Assembly (NCBI GenBank): GCA_013298625.1
Contig: JAAFIF010000057.1
Location: 1-58,804, forward strand
From: Myxococcales bacterium
GTDB taxonomy: Bacteria > Myxococcota_A > Polyangia > Polyangiales > Ga0077539
Length of the DNA stretch: 58,804 nt
Direction of reading: 5' to 3'
Notes under the pieces: generated by a model
Seen by the model: only the letters and a program-made list of their open reading frames with translations
Databases searched by the model: none
Told to the model about the DNA's origin: nothing
Translations under genes and position numbers: made by a program
Shown: one piece after another, positions 1 to 7,947 of the stretch
How the letters are laid out: every line of letters begins with the position of its first letter
Numbering within the stretch: position 1 is the stretch's first letter

Positions 1-389
1 ACGCGACGGCGGCGGATCGCGCGCGGTGGGCGGCGACGAGCGCGGCGGCCGAGCGGCTGCGCGCGGCGGCGGCGAGCGCGGGGCACAACATTCAGCTCAC
101 CGGGCCTCGTTCGGGCATCCGCAGCTTTGCGCAGCAGGCCTCGCTGTTTGCGCAAAACTGCCCGAGCGCGCGCTGCGTCGGCGGCGTCCGGCAGGGCTCG
201 TGCCGCGTGGTGACGGCGTGCCCGTCGCGCAACGCTCCGCACATCCGCGGCAGCGCGGTGGACCTCAACCTCACGAGCTCGGCCTATCGCTGGATGGTCA
301 ACAACGCGCGGCGCTATGGGTTTTGCCGCACGGTCTCGAGCGAGACGTGGCACTGGGAGCACAATCGCCCAGAGGCGTGCCTGTTCTAG
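1..389 (+). CDS. M15 (VanY-type) D-alanyl-D-alanine carboxypeptidase, C-terminal part
   Basis: The reading frame is open from the left edge and stops at 387-389, so the start lies outside the window. The visible 128 residues contain SGIRSFAQQ, like the substrate-side motif of VanY/M15 peptidases, then HIRGSAVDL (His codon 240, Asp codon 261), matching the zinc-binding HxxGxAxD, then WHWEH (codons 348-362) with the catalytic Glu and last zinc His. These are the three landmark motifs of the family in the right order. Such enzymes trim the terminal D-Ala from peptidoglycan stem peptides in the periplasm. Two Cys pairs (NCPSARC, GSCRVVTAC) suggest disulfides and export. The N-terminus and any signal peptide cannot be seen. 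Confidence 0.85.
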   Translation, partial: ATAADRARWAATSAAAERLRAAAASAGHNIQLTGPRSGIRSFAQQASLFAQNCPSARCVGGVRQGSCRVVTACPSRNAPHIRGSAVDLNLTSSAYRWMVNNARRYGFCRTVSSETWHWEHNRPEACLF

Positions 390-648
390 ACGCTCGGTGG
401 TCGGCCGACGGGGAGCCGACCGCAACCAGCGCGGTCGCGAGCGGATGGGGCCGCGCGCGGACTCGCGGCGCGCATCGTAGGCGACGGGCGCTGCGCCGCT
501 CGCGGCATCGGAGCCGGGGCGCGTCATCACCCGCGGCAAAAATCGCTGACGCAGGCGCGTTGTCCAATCTGTCAGCCTCCGCGCGTGTCCGTCAGCAGGC
601 TACGATGCCGCGTCCGCTGTCTGGACGACTGGAGGCTCCGACACACTC

Positions 649-1092
649 ATGGCGTTGCACCCTTGCACCCGCTGCGATCGGCACGTTCAACACAGCGAAG
701 CGCGCTGCCCGTTCTGCGGCGAATCGCTGCCCGCGATGAACGCTGATTCGCCGTTGATCCCGCGCATGACGCGCGCTGCGATGTGGCTCGGCACCGCGAT
801 GGCCCTCGGCGGCGCGCAGGCGTGCGAGCGCAACGGGCCGCAACCCGCGCCCATGAACACGCCTCCGCGGCCCAATCCACAAGAGCAGCAGGCGGTGCAG
901 GCGATCTACGGCGCGCCTCCTCCGCCAGACGTGCCGAATCCTCCGCAGCCCGAACCCGTGGTCGCGGACGCAGGCGACGCTGGCGCCGCTCCGACGGCCA
1001 TGGGCGCCGCCTACGGCGCGCCTCCGCCCGGATTCATGGGCCTCGGCGCCACGCGCTACGGCGCGCCGCCGGTCTTCGACGACGTCGTCTGA
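649..1092 (+). CDS. Small zinc-ribbon protein with hydrophobic segment and Pro-rich tail (tandem copy 1)
   Basis: 147 residues of unknown function. Residues 6-23 hold CxxC...CPFC (Cys 6, 9, 20, 23), a compact zinc ribbon. A hydrophobic stretch at about 43-58 ends in Cys59, so it may be a membrane anchor or a lipoprotein-like site placed after a cytoplasmic ribbon. The rest is Pro/Ala-rich with the repeated tetrapeptide YGAP (AIYGAPP, AAYGAPP, TRYGAPP) and ends in the acidic FDDVV. GGAGG lies at 631-635, a little far from the ATG. The next gene is a clear paralogue with the same order of parts. The zinc binding is inferred from the Cys spacing only. Confidence 0.75.
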   Translation: MALHPCTRCDRHVQHSEARCPFCGESLPAMNADSPLIPRMTRAAMWLGTAMALGGAQACERNGPQPAPMNTPPRPNPQEQQAVQAIYGAPPPPDVPNPPQPEPVVADAGDAGAAPTAMGAAYGAPPPGFMGLGATRYGAPPVFDDVV

Positions 1093-1126
1093 CCTCTCGT
1101 TCTCTTCACCGTCACGGAGCAACTGA

Positions 1127-1660
1127 ATGGCCCTTCATCCATGCACGCACTGCGGTCGACACGTTCGACACCACGAGAAGAGCTGCCCGTTTTGCCTCGG
1201 CGCGCTCAGCGAAATGACCGGCGAACAAGCGCCGGTCCTGCGCGTGAGCCGCGCGGCGATGTGGCTCGGCGCCGCGCTGGTCGCGGGCGGCTGCGAGCAG
1301 CCCGCGCCGAACACGGGCAGCACCAACGCGCCCTCCACCGCGGCTGCGCCCGCAGCGCCGAGCGCGCCGCAGGTGCTCCCGACGACGGTGAGCAACGGGC
1401 AGGCTGTCGCGCCGCAGCAGGGGCTGTTTCCGCAGGCGCAGATCGCGCCGACGCAAGAGAGCCCCGCGCAGCAGATGCTCGCGCAGCCGACGCAGCCCGC
1501 GGCGAACCCGACGCCGACCACCATTCGTCCGCAGGACTTCGGCTCGGTCGCCGCGCGCTACGGTCGCGCGCCCGCGCCGCCGCCGCAGGGTCCCGATGAC
1601 CCGGGCTCGCACGCGCGTCGCTACGGAGCGCCCGCGCTGATCGAGTGGGACGAGGTCTGA
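1127..1660 (+). CDS. Small zinc-ribbon protein with hydrophobic segment and Pro-rich tail (tandem copy 2)
   Basis: 177 residues, paralogous to the gene 34 bases upstream: the same MALHPCT start, Cys 6, 9, 20 and 23, the same RAAMWLG hydrophobic core at 42-55 ending here in LVAGGC (Cys56, a good lipobox look-alike), a Pro/Ala/Gln-rich linker with AARYGRAP and RRYGAP, and an acidic end (EWDEV). GGAG at 1116-1119 sits 7 bases before the ATG. The pair probably arose by tandem duplication and is co-transcribed. Function unknown. The lipobox-like Cys follows a zinc ribbon rather than a charged n-region, so true lipidation is uncertain. Confidence 0.75.
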   Translation: MALHPCTHCGRHVRHHEKSCPFCLGALSEMTGEQAPVLRVSRAAMWLGAALVAGGCEQPAPNTGSTNAPSTAAAPAAPSAPQVLPTTVSNGQAVAPQQGLFPQAQIAPTQESPAQQMLAQPTQPAANPTPTTIRPQDFGSVAARYGRAPAPPPQGPDDPGSHARRYGAPALIEWDEV

Positions 1661-1749
1661 AGGCAGCGCATATCGAGCGGGCGTCGAGGCGGGGCGAAGG
1701 GCGTTCGATCCGAGCCACCGATCGGCGAAGCAGAGTATGGTCCCGTTCG

Positions 1750-2358
1750 ATGGCCACCGCGGATCGCGACATCGTCCTCGGGATCGACCCAGGGACGCAC
1801 CACTGCGGGTACGGCGTCGTCGCCAAGCGCGGGACGCGGTTCGTCCACGTCGCGCACGGCGTGATCCACGCGACCACCAAGGACTCGCTCGCGCTGCGGC
1901 TGCGCACGGTGGCCGACGGCGTCGGCGCGGTGATCGCCGAGCACAGGCCCGCGAGCGTGGGAATCGAGCAGGCGTTCGTCTACCTCGACCCCAAGGCCGC
2001 CCTCTTCATCGGCCACGCGCGCGGCGCGGTGATGGTCGAGTGCGTGCGCGCTGGGGTCGACGTGGCCGAGTACGCGCCGACGGTCATCAAGCGCGCCGTC
2101 GTGGGCACGGGGCGCGCGGACAAGACGCAGGTCAACGCGATGATCCGAGTGCTGCTGGGGCTCGCTGAAGCGCCGCCGCTCGACGCGAGCGACGCGCTCG
2201 CCATCGCGATCTGCCACGCGAGCGCGCAGGGCTTCGACGCGCAGCTCGCCGCGGCCAAGGCCTCGCCGCTCGCGTCGCTGAAGCCCGCGCCGCCCGCAGA
2301 AAACGCCGCGACGGCCATGTGGCTCGCGGCATCGAAGCGGGGGCGCAGCAAACGCTGA
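1750..2358 (+). CDS. ruvC: RuvC Holliday-junction endonuclease
   Basis: 202 residues. RuvC cuts Holliday junctions during recombination and works with RuvAB. GIDPG gives catalytic Asp13, GIEQAF gives Glu73, and DASDALAIAICH gives Asp145 and Asp148, the four metal-binding acids at the usual spacing of the RNase H-fold resolvase. The ATG at 1750 puts the first Asp at position 13, close to Asp7 of the E. coli enzyme; the frame is open further upstream but without family-like sequence. The C-terminus carries about 30 extra Ala/Pro/Lys-rich residues beyond the usual end. ruvA and ruvB are not in the window; the gene is followed 23 bases later by an unrelated lipoprotein. Confidence 0.95.
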   Translation: MATADRDIVLGIDPGTHHCGYGVVAKRGTRFVHVAHGVIHATTKDSLALRLRTVADGVGAVIAEHRPASVGIEQAFVYLDPKAALFIGHARGAVMVECVRAGVDVAEYAPTVIKRAVVGTGRADKTQVNAMIRVLLGLAEAPPLDASDALAIAICHASAQGFDAQLAAAKASPLASLKPAPPAENAATAMWLAASKRGRSKR

Positions 2359-2381
2359 GCGAAGACAGGGAGCGATCATCG

Positions 2382-4136
2382 GTGACGAACAGGGCGATTG
2401 CGCGAGGCTTGATTTCGTGTGCGGTGCTGCTGGCCGCGTGCTCGACGCCGACGCCCCCCGCGCTCGACGCGGGCGCCGACGCGAGCGCGGGCGACGCAGC
2501 GGCGAGCGACGCGGTGGCGGCGGAAGACAGCGCCGTCGAGGACGCGAGCGCCGATGGCGGCGGTGCGGTGCGGGACATCACCGTGGCGCCGGCGATGAAC
2601 CCGCGCGTGATCGAGCCGGGCGTCGTGCGGTCGGTGGCGCGCGTGGCGGTGTCTGCTCCGCCAGCGAACACGGTGATGGGCCGCGCGCCGGTGCCGACGC
2701 CGACCGAGCTGAACTTCGTTCAAGTGTTGCAGTACCGCGCCGAGGGGACCGAGCCGGGCAGCGCGCGGTCGGTGATCGTCGCGGTCCCTGGGTTCTTGGG
2801 CGGCGCGGGCTCGTTCGACGGGCTCGCGCGGGCGCTGGTCAAGCGCGGGGCGCGCGAGGGGCGCTCGGTCGAAGTGTGGGCGATCGATCGACGGTCGAAC
2901 CTGCTCGAGGACCTCGCGGGCATGGACGCGGCCGAGGCGATGGACGACCCCGAGCTGGCGCGGCTCTACTACGTCTCGCGCTCGATCAGCGTAAACGGCA
3001 GGCGATTCGCAGGGCATCCGACGGCCAACGGCGCGTCGCTCGCGTACATGAGCGAGTGGGGGCTGCCCATGCTCGTCGGGGACATCCGCGCGGTGATCAA
3101 CAGCGTCGGCCGCGGAAAACAGCGCGTGACGCTGATGGGCCACTCGCTGGGAGGCAGCATCGTCGAGGCGTATTCGAGCTGGAGATTCGCTGACGATGTG
3201 CGCGGCTACGACACGATCGCGGGGCTCGCGGTGGTCGACGGCGTAGCGGGCGGGACTTCGGTGACCGAGGCGCAGTACCTCAACGGCGGCGCGCCGGCGC
3301 CGGGCGGCTTCGGGATGGCGCAGGGCATCACGATGCTGCGCGCGGCGGGGCCGTATTACTTCGCGCTTCCGCTGCTCGGCGTGCAGGCGGTGGTGCTGGC
3401 AGAGATCGTCGCGCGGCGCGCGTTGAAGGCGCCCGAGGCGGTGGTGACGGACTCGCGCAGGGACGAGCTGCTGCGGACGCTGCTCAGCTTGGATCGGGTT
3501 CCGCCGTTGACCAACGCGGCGGCGATGGGCTTCGCGTTCGACGCGGACTCGTGCGCGCTCTCGTTTGCGGCGATGAACATCGGGCGCCCCGTGGGGCCGA
3601 CGACGCGCGTGGCGAGCGTGCTCGGGCCGATGATCACCGCGCCGTCGGACCCGATGACGACGTACCGATGGACCGACGCGCCGATGAGCGCGCCGCCAGA
3701 GTTCACGCCGATGCGCTCGGCGGCGCTCGGGTGGGCGGCGAGCCCGAGCAACTTCTCCGAGTGGTATTTTCCTGCGCGTTTGACCTTGGACGTCTCGGTG
3801 TTGGGCGACATGCGCGTCGTCGAGGGCTCGTTCGCGTGGCGCGAAGGCGTGCGCGCGTCGCTCGGCGGGCAGGTCGACGTCCCGGTCCTCGCGATCGGAA
3901 CCGGCCTCGTTCGCGACCGCGCCAGCTTCGACGCCATGGTCCCGCGCTTGTCTGCGACCGTCGGCGCAGGCCGCCCGAACGCGGGCGCGGCGCGCACGGA
4001 CGACCGCGGATTTCGCGTGCTGATGCTGCCCGAGATGAGCCACATCGACCCGATCATGGCGCCCGAGTCGAGCGCGCCCGCGAACCCCGTCCCCGCGGCG
4101 CTGCTGGATTTCGCCAGCGCAAACACAGCGATGTGA
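2382..4136 (+). CDS. Alpha/beta-hydrolase-like lipoprotein
   Basis: 584 residues from a GTG start at 2382, chosen because AGGGAG lies just upstream and because it gives a clean lipoprotein signal: charged start, hydrophobic core, then LLAAC with Cys20. After the Cys comes an Asp/Ala/Ser-rich stalk (about 28-60). The body has an alpha/beta-hydrolase core: VIVAVPGFLGG (oxyanion strand), WAIDRR, and the nucleophile elbow GHSLGGS with Ser255. His554 in EMSHIDP is a plausible catalytic His. It is most likely an esterase or lipase-like enzyme on the outer membrane or in the periplasm; the substrate cannot be told. The ATG at 2319 lies inside ruvC and would destroy the signal peptide. Confidence 0.8.
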   Translation: MTNRAIARGLISCAVLLAACSTPTPPALDAGADASAGDAAASDAVAAEDSAVEDASADGGGAVRDITVAPAMNPRVIEPGVVRSVARVAVSAPPANTVMGRAPVPTPTELNFVQVLQYRAEGTEPGSARSVIVAVPGFLGGAGSFDGLARALVKRGAREGRSVEVWAIDRRSNLLEDLAGMDAAEAMDDPELARLYYVSRSISVNGRRFAGHPTANGASLAYMSEWGLPMLVGDIRAVINSVGRGKQRVTLMGHSLGGSIVEAYSSWRFADDVRGYDTIAGLAVVDGVAGGTSVTEAQYLNGGAPAPGGFGMAQGITMLRAAGPYYFALPLLGVQAVVLAEIVARRALKAPEAVVTDSRRDELLRTLLSLDRVPPLTNAAAMGFAFDADSCALSFAAMNIGRPVGPTTRVASVLGPMITAPSDPMTTYRWTDAPMSAPPEFTPMRSAALGWAASPSNFSEWYFPARLTLDVSVLGDMRVVEGSFAWREGVRASLGGQVDVPVLAIGTGLVRDRASFDAMVPRLSATVGAGRPNAGAARTDDRGFRVLMLPEMSHIDPIMAPESSAPANPVPAALLDFASANTAM

Positions 4137-4140
4137 GCGA

Positions 4141-4836
4141 CTAGCGCTTGTCCGAGTCCGTGGGGAGCTTCAGCACGCGCGCGAGCAGCTCGTCCGCCTC
4201 GCGCGTGTCCGTCACGTGGTCGGCGGCTTCGAGCTTCGCCGCGCGCTGCTCGAGCTCGGCGAGCTTCTTCTTCTTGTCCTCGGCGTCTGCGGCGCGCTGA
4301 GCGGCTTCGCGTCGGGCCGCGGCCCTGCGCGCTCGCGCGCGACGCCACCATCGAACGGGCAGCGCCCACGCGAGCGCCCCGTCGAGCGGCGCGATCGGCA
4401 ACAGGTTGAACGCGATCGACCAGAGGTTGACCGAGACCGCGACGTGAACGACCTCGGGCGGGACAGCGAAGCCCGCCCACCGCAGGGCCAGCACGCTCAC
4501 GAGCAGCAGGGATTGCGCGAGCACGCCTCCCCACGCGACGCGCTCGAGGCCCTCTTGCGAAGAGACGCCTGCGTAGCTGCACTCGCCGCCGAGGCCGTGG
4601 ACGGCGAGCTCGATGACCCTGCCGCCCTCGCGTCGCGCGAGCAGCCCGTGCCCGAGCTCGTGCAGGGCGACCATCGCGATCCACGTGATCCACGCGAGGA
4701 TCGAGAGCGTGTAGGGCCGCAGGGTGAGCAGGACGAAGAGCGTCGAGACGTGCAGGCGCAGGGGCATTCCTGCGATCGCGAACGGCGTCCACGACCAACG
4801 CCAACGATCCGAACGGGGAGGACTTGGGCGCGCCAT
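4141..4836 (-). CDS. M50 (site-2 protease-like) membrane metalloprotease
   Basis: 231 residues starting at the ATG at 4836. Multi-pass membrane protein with HELGH (His59, Glu60, His63) inside a hydrophobic segment, the zinc/catalytic motif of intramembrane M50 proteases, and later NLLPIAPLDGA, the second family landmark providing the third metal ligand (Asp). The order fits compact S2P-like enzymes of the SpoIVFB type without a PDZ domain. The C-terminal 60 residues are a charged helix rich in Arg, Lys and Glu, probably a cytoplasmic coiled coil. The gene converges with the preceding lipoprotein gene (4 bases between stops) and diverges from the next. No substrate is indicated. Confidence 0.85.
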   Translation of the reverse strand: MARPSPPRSDRWRWSWTPFAIAGMPLRLHVSTLFVLLTLRPYTLSILAWITWIAMVALHELGHGLLARREGGRVIELAVHGLGGECSYAGVSSQEGLERVAWGGVLAQSLLLVSVLALRWAGFAVPPEVVHVAVSVNLWSIAFNLLPIAPLDGALAWALPVRWWRRARARRAAARREAAQRAADAEDKKKKLAELEQRAAKLEAADHVTDTREADELLARVLKLPTDSDKR

Positions 4837-4963
4837 TGGTGAATCGGGGGGGTAGAGGGCGAAGCGTGAACTGTTTTCGACCGCGCGTCGATTTCTGCCG
4901 ATGGTCGCCGACAATCCTGCGGCCTTCGCGCGCCGAACGCAGGTACCCTCGCGACCCGCGGAC

Positions 4964-7276
4964 ATGAAGCATCGTGCGTGGCTCTCGGCGTTGGTGGCGC
5001 TCTCTCTCGTGGGCGGTCTCGGGGCGTGTCGTCGCGGGCCGGACGCAGCGCAGTTCAGCGCCGTCGTGCGGGGCCGACGGTCGGTGAAGCTGTTCACCGA
5101 CAGCGACTCGATCACCAGCGCTGCCGCGGGCAGCGTCGAGCTGTACGTGGGGACGCTGCGGGGCGTCCTTCGCTATCCGCTCGACGGACGGGGTGAGCCG
5201 CAGCGCAACACCGCGGCCAACGGACTTCCCGATGACAGGGTGTTCGCCGTGGCGGTCTCGAGCGAAGGCGTCCCGTACGTCGCCACTGCGGGGGGCGTCG
5301 CGAGGCTCACCGGTGACCGCTGGGAGCGCACGTCGGGACCGCAACCGGACGTAGGCCGCGTGACCGCGATGGTGGCGCTCTCTCGCTCGACGCTCGTCCT
5401 CGGCGGAAGCCACGGGCTCGCGGAGTACCGCGACGGCGGCTGGGTCTACCTCACCACGCAGCACCAGATCACGGCGCTCGCGGCAGAGGACGATCGCGTG
5501 ATCGTGAGCACCGCGCAGAGCGGCGTGTTCGTGCTCGAACGCGATCACCTCTCGGGCGAAGAGCACACGCCCGCGGCGGGATTTCCCGCGCCATTTGTGC
5601 GCTCGACCGTCAGCGTCGGCGACGGAAAGCTCTGGGCCCTCGCCCAAGACGTCGGCGGCTCGCGGCTCGCCTACTGGGACGGTCACCGATGGTTCGCGTA
5701 CACGCACAAGCGCCTGCGCAACGCGTGGCTGTCCATCGCGCCCTCCCGTGACGGCCACGGCGTCTCGCTGCTGCTGCAAGGGCGCTGGTTCGACATCGTC
5801 GCGCGCGAGTCCCGCGACGAGGGCTCGCTGGACCTCCTCTCGGCGAGCGACCCAGACGGGCAGCGGCGCTTGTCGTTGCGCGCGACGCCCGTTCCGCCTG
5901 GGACCGTGCCCGGCGCGAGCGCCAACCCCGCTGCAACGCCCAGCGGCGGGGCCGCGGACATGAGCTTCACGTCGGACGAGGCCAACGCCAGCGCTGCCGC
6001 AGCGCAGACGCAGCGGGTGCGGGCCATCGATATCCCGTCGCCCATGACCCCCGTCGAGGCGCCGACGACTCCGCCCACGAATTCAAGTGGCGAGAGAATT
6101 CAGGGTCCAAACTTCTCGCTCGCGCCCGCGAGCGTCCCGATGCCCGACGACGCGGTGGGGATCTTCGTCGACGGCGCCAAGGTGTTCGCCGCCCGCGAGG
6201 GCCGCGGGGTCGTGCGCGTGACGGGGGGCGAGGCGCAGACGTTCGCGACGCGAGACCTCGCGAATTTTCCTCGCGGATTGCAGTTTACGTCGGACGGACA
6301 GGGGCGCACGTGGTTCATAGGCCCCGACAACGTGATGCTCGGCTTCGACGGCCGCCGTTGGCAGCGCAGGCCGTTTCGCGAGTTGATCTCCGTCGAGGAC
6401 GAAGAGCCCCGCGACGCGCAGGCGCTGAGCGAGAGCGTCCCTCTAGCGCTCTGGTCTCGCGGGCAGGTGAGCGCGATCGTGGCGCGCACGGGCGCGGACA
6501 AGCTCGTCGCGTTTCGCTGGTCCGAAGGCGCGTTTCGCCCGGTCGCTACGCGGCGGATTCGACTCGCGCGCGGCGTGTCGCTCGACGCCAACTGGCTCGG
6601 CGTCGACGGGCAAGGGCGCTTCTGGGTCGGCCTGCTCACCGTGCAAAACGGCGGCGCACGGCAGCGCGGCGCGGTGCTCATCGACGGAAACCTCCCGCGC
6701 GTCGCCGAGTTCTTTCAGCTCGCTCGCCCGCGTCGCGGCAGCGCGAGCGCGGTGTGCCCGGACAACCTCGCCTCGATCGATTTCGACTCGAGCGGCGCTG
6801 CGTGGTTCTCGGGCGTCGAGGGCGCGGTGCAGATCACCGCGAGCGAAGCGCGCAGGGCCGGCACGGTGCGGGTGTTTCGCGAGCCGCAAGGGGTGCGCGG
6901 CGACCTCGTCAACGACCTCGTGCGCGGCCCGCAGGGCTACGTCTACGTCTCGACGCCCGAGGGCTTCGGGCGCTGGGACGGGCGCGTGTGGGACTTCGCT
7001 GTCACCGGCGCGAGCTCGCTCACGCCCGCCGTGGCGATGGCTGGCGATTCATCGAGCGTGTACGGAGTCGGGCCGCGCGGCGCGTGGGTCTTCGACGAGT
7101 CTGGAGGGCGCAGGCTGCAAGAGGCTGAGCGCGCGGGAGCGGGGCCTCTTCGCGACGTCGCGGTCGACGGCGGAGGCCGAGTGTGGATGCTCGGCGAGCA
7201 GGGGATCGTGCTCTTCGACCCCGCGTCGGCGCGCAGCGAATCGAGCGGCGAAGGCTCCGGTGGTGAGGCGGAGTAG
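4964..7276 (+). CDS. Large lipoprotein with beta-propeller-like repeats
   Basis: 770 residues. The ATG at 4964 gives a typical signal with LGAC (Cys22). The body shows repeated blade-like segments such as GTLRGVLRYPLDG, VPYVATAGGVARLTGDRW and VYVSTPEGFGRWDGRVW, with the recurring theme 'G-hydrophobic-x-R-x-x-G-x-W'. This resembles the two-component-regulator propeller (Reg_prop) repeats found in sensor proteins, here without a kinase. A Ser/Thr/Pro/Ala-rich linker (about 320-385) separates two propeller-like halves. Likely a periplasmic or surface binding protein. Upstream ATG codons in frame would bury the signal peptide. The propeller assignment is by pattern only. Confidence 0.75.
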   Translation: MKHRAWLSALVALSLVGGLGACRRGPDAAQFSAVVRGRRSVKLFTDSDSITSAAAGSVELYVGTLRGVLRYPLDGRGEPQRNTAANGLPDDRVFAVAVSSEGVPYVATAGGVARLTGDRWERTSGPQPDVGRVTAMVALSRSTLVLGGSHGLAEYRDGGWVYLTTQHQITALAAEDDRVIVSTAQSGVFVLERDHLSGEEHTPAAGFPAPFVRSTVSVGDGKLWALAQDVGGSRLAYWDGHRWFAYTHKRLRNAWLSIAPSRDGHGVSLLLQGRWFDIVARESRDEGSLDLLSASDPDGQRRLSLRATPVPPGTVPGASANPAATPSGGAADMSFTSDEANASAAAAQTQRVRAIDIPSPMTPVEAPTTPPTNSSGERIQGPNFSLAPASVPMPDDAVGIFVDGAKVFAAREGRGVVRVTGGEAQTFATRDLANFPRGLQFTSDGQGRTWFIGPDNVMLGFDGRRWQRRPFRELISVEDEEPRDAQALSESVPLALWSRGQVSAIVARTGADKLVAFRWSEGAFRPVATRRIRLARGVSLDANWLGVDGQGRFWVGLLTVQNGGARQRGAVLIDGNLPRVAEFFQLARPRRGSASAVCPDNLASIDFDSSGAAWFSGVEGAVQITASEARRAGTVRVFREPQGVRGDLVNDLVRGPQGYVYVSTPEGFGRWDGRVWDFAVTGASSLTPAVAMAGDSSSVYGVGPRGAWVFDESGGRRLQEAERAGAGPLRDVAVDGGGRVWMLGEQGIVLFDPASARSESSGEGSGGEAE

Positions 7277-7336
7277 GCAGAGCAGAGCGCTCTCAACTGT
7301 GTTGACGAATCTTCGTGGTCACGCGAGAAGTGGCCA

Positions 7337-7825
7337 ATGCTTGTCCGCGACACGCCGAACACCCTGATCGAGTCGATCGAGCCGTCCACCACGGTCACCA
7401 TCGTGGGAAAGCAGAACCTCTCGGACGCGGACCTCGACGCGTGGCTCGGCGACTACGCGCGCTTCGCCCGTCGCGGTGACAAGTCGATCCGAGTGCTGGT
7501 GATCACCGACGGGGGCACGCCGCCGTCCAACGTCCGCAAGCGCATGACCGACGCGGTGGGCGACGGGGCGAAGGGGCTGCGCACGGTGATCTTGTCCGAC
7601 GCGGCGACGGTGCGCTTCGTGACGAGCACGCTCTCGTTCTTCTCGGACAACGTGTACGCGTTCTCGCCGAAGGAGATCCACGCGGCGTTTACCGCGCTCG
7701 ATTACAGCGAGCGAGAGAAGGACGCCGCGCTGCGCGAGCTCAACCGCATCGCGCGCACGACGGCCGTGGGGCGATTCACGGCGTTCGACGCGATCTGTGC
7801 GCACCTCGGCGCTGCTCGCGGCTGA
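7337..7825 (+). CDS. Small conserved cytoplasmic protein, possibly STAS/SpoIIAA-like
   Basis: 162 residues with no signal peptide or membrane segment. The alternating pattern (TTVTIVGKQNLSDADLDAWLGDY, RVLVITDGG, GLRTVILSDA, then helices) looks like a small alpha/beta fold of the STAS/SpoIIAA kind, common as single-domain regulators in myxobacteria, but no diagnostic residue allows a firm call. It lies 60 bases after the propeller lipoprotein and 122 bases before the Hsp70-like gene. A possible hairpin follows the stop. Confidence 0.6.
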   Translation: MLVRDTPNTLIESIEPSTTVTIVGKQNLSDADLDAWLGDYARFARRGDKSIRVLVITDGGTPPSNVRKRMTDAVGDGAKGLRTVILSDAATVRFVTSTLSFFSDNVYAFSPKEIHAAFTALDYSEREKDAALRELNRIARTTAVGRFTAFDAICAHLGAARG

Positions 7826-7838
7826 GCGAGCCGCGCCC

Positions 7839-7878
7839 GATCGAGCGCTGCTCGTGGCTGAGAGCGCGGCGCTCGATC
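7839..7878. repeat. 10-bp inverted repeat / hairpin between genes
   Basis: GATCGAGCGC (7839-7848) is repeated in inverted orientation as GCGCTCGATC (7869-7878), separated by 20 bases that hold a further CTC...GAG pairing. Transcribed, it would make a strong stem-loop. No T run follows, so it is not a textbook intrinsic terminator. It lies 14 bases after the stop of the gene ending at 7825 and about 70 before the Hsp70-like gene, so it may separate the two units. Confidence 0.45.
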
Positions 7879-7947
7879 GAGCGAACGAAGGTCGAGCGCG
7901 ACGATCGGTGACGAGGGGTGAAATGCAGTACGCTCGCGGCCATCACG

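Noticed and set aside
2376..4043. Long antisense frame opposite the hydrolase lipoprotein
   Set aside because: Arg/His-rich composition typical of antisense frames in GC-rich DNA, with no motif; the sense frame has a signal peptide and GHSLGGS.
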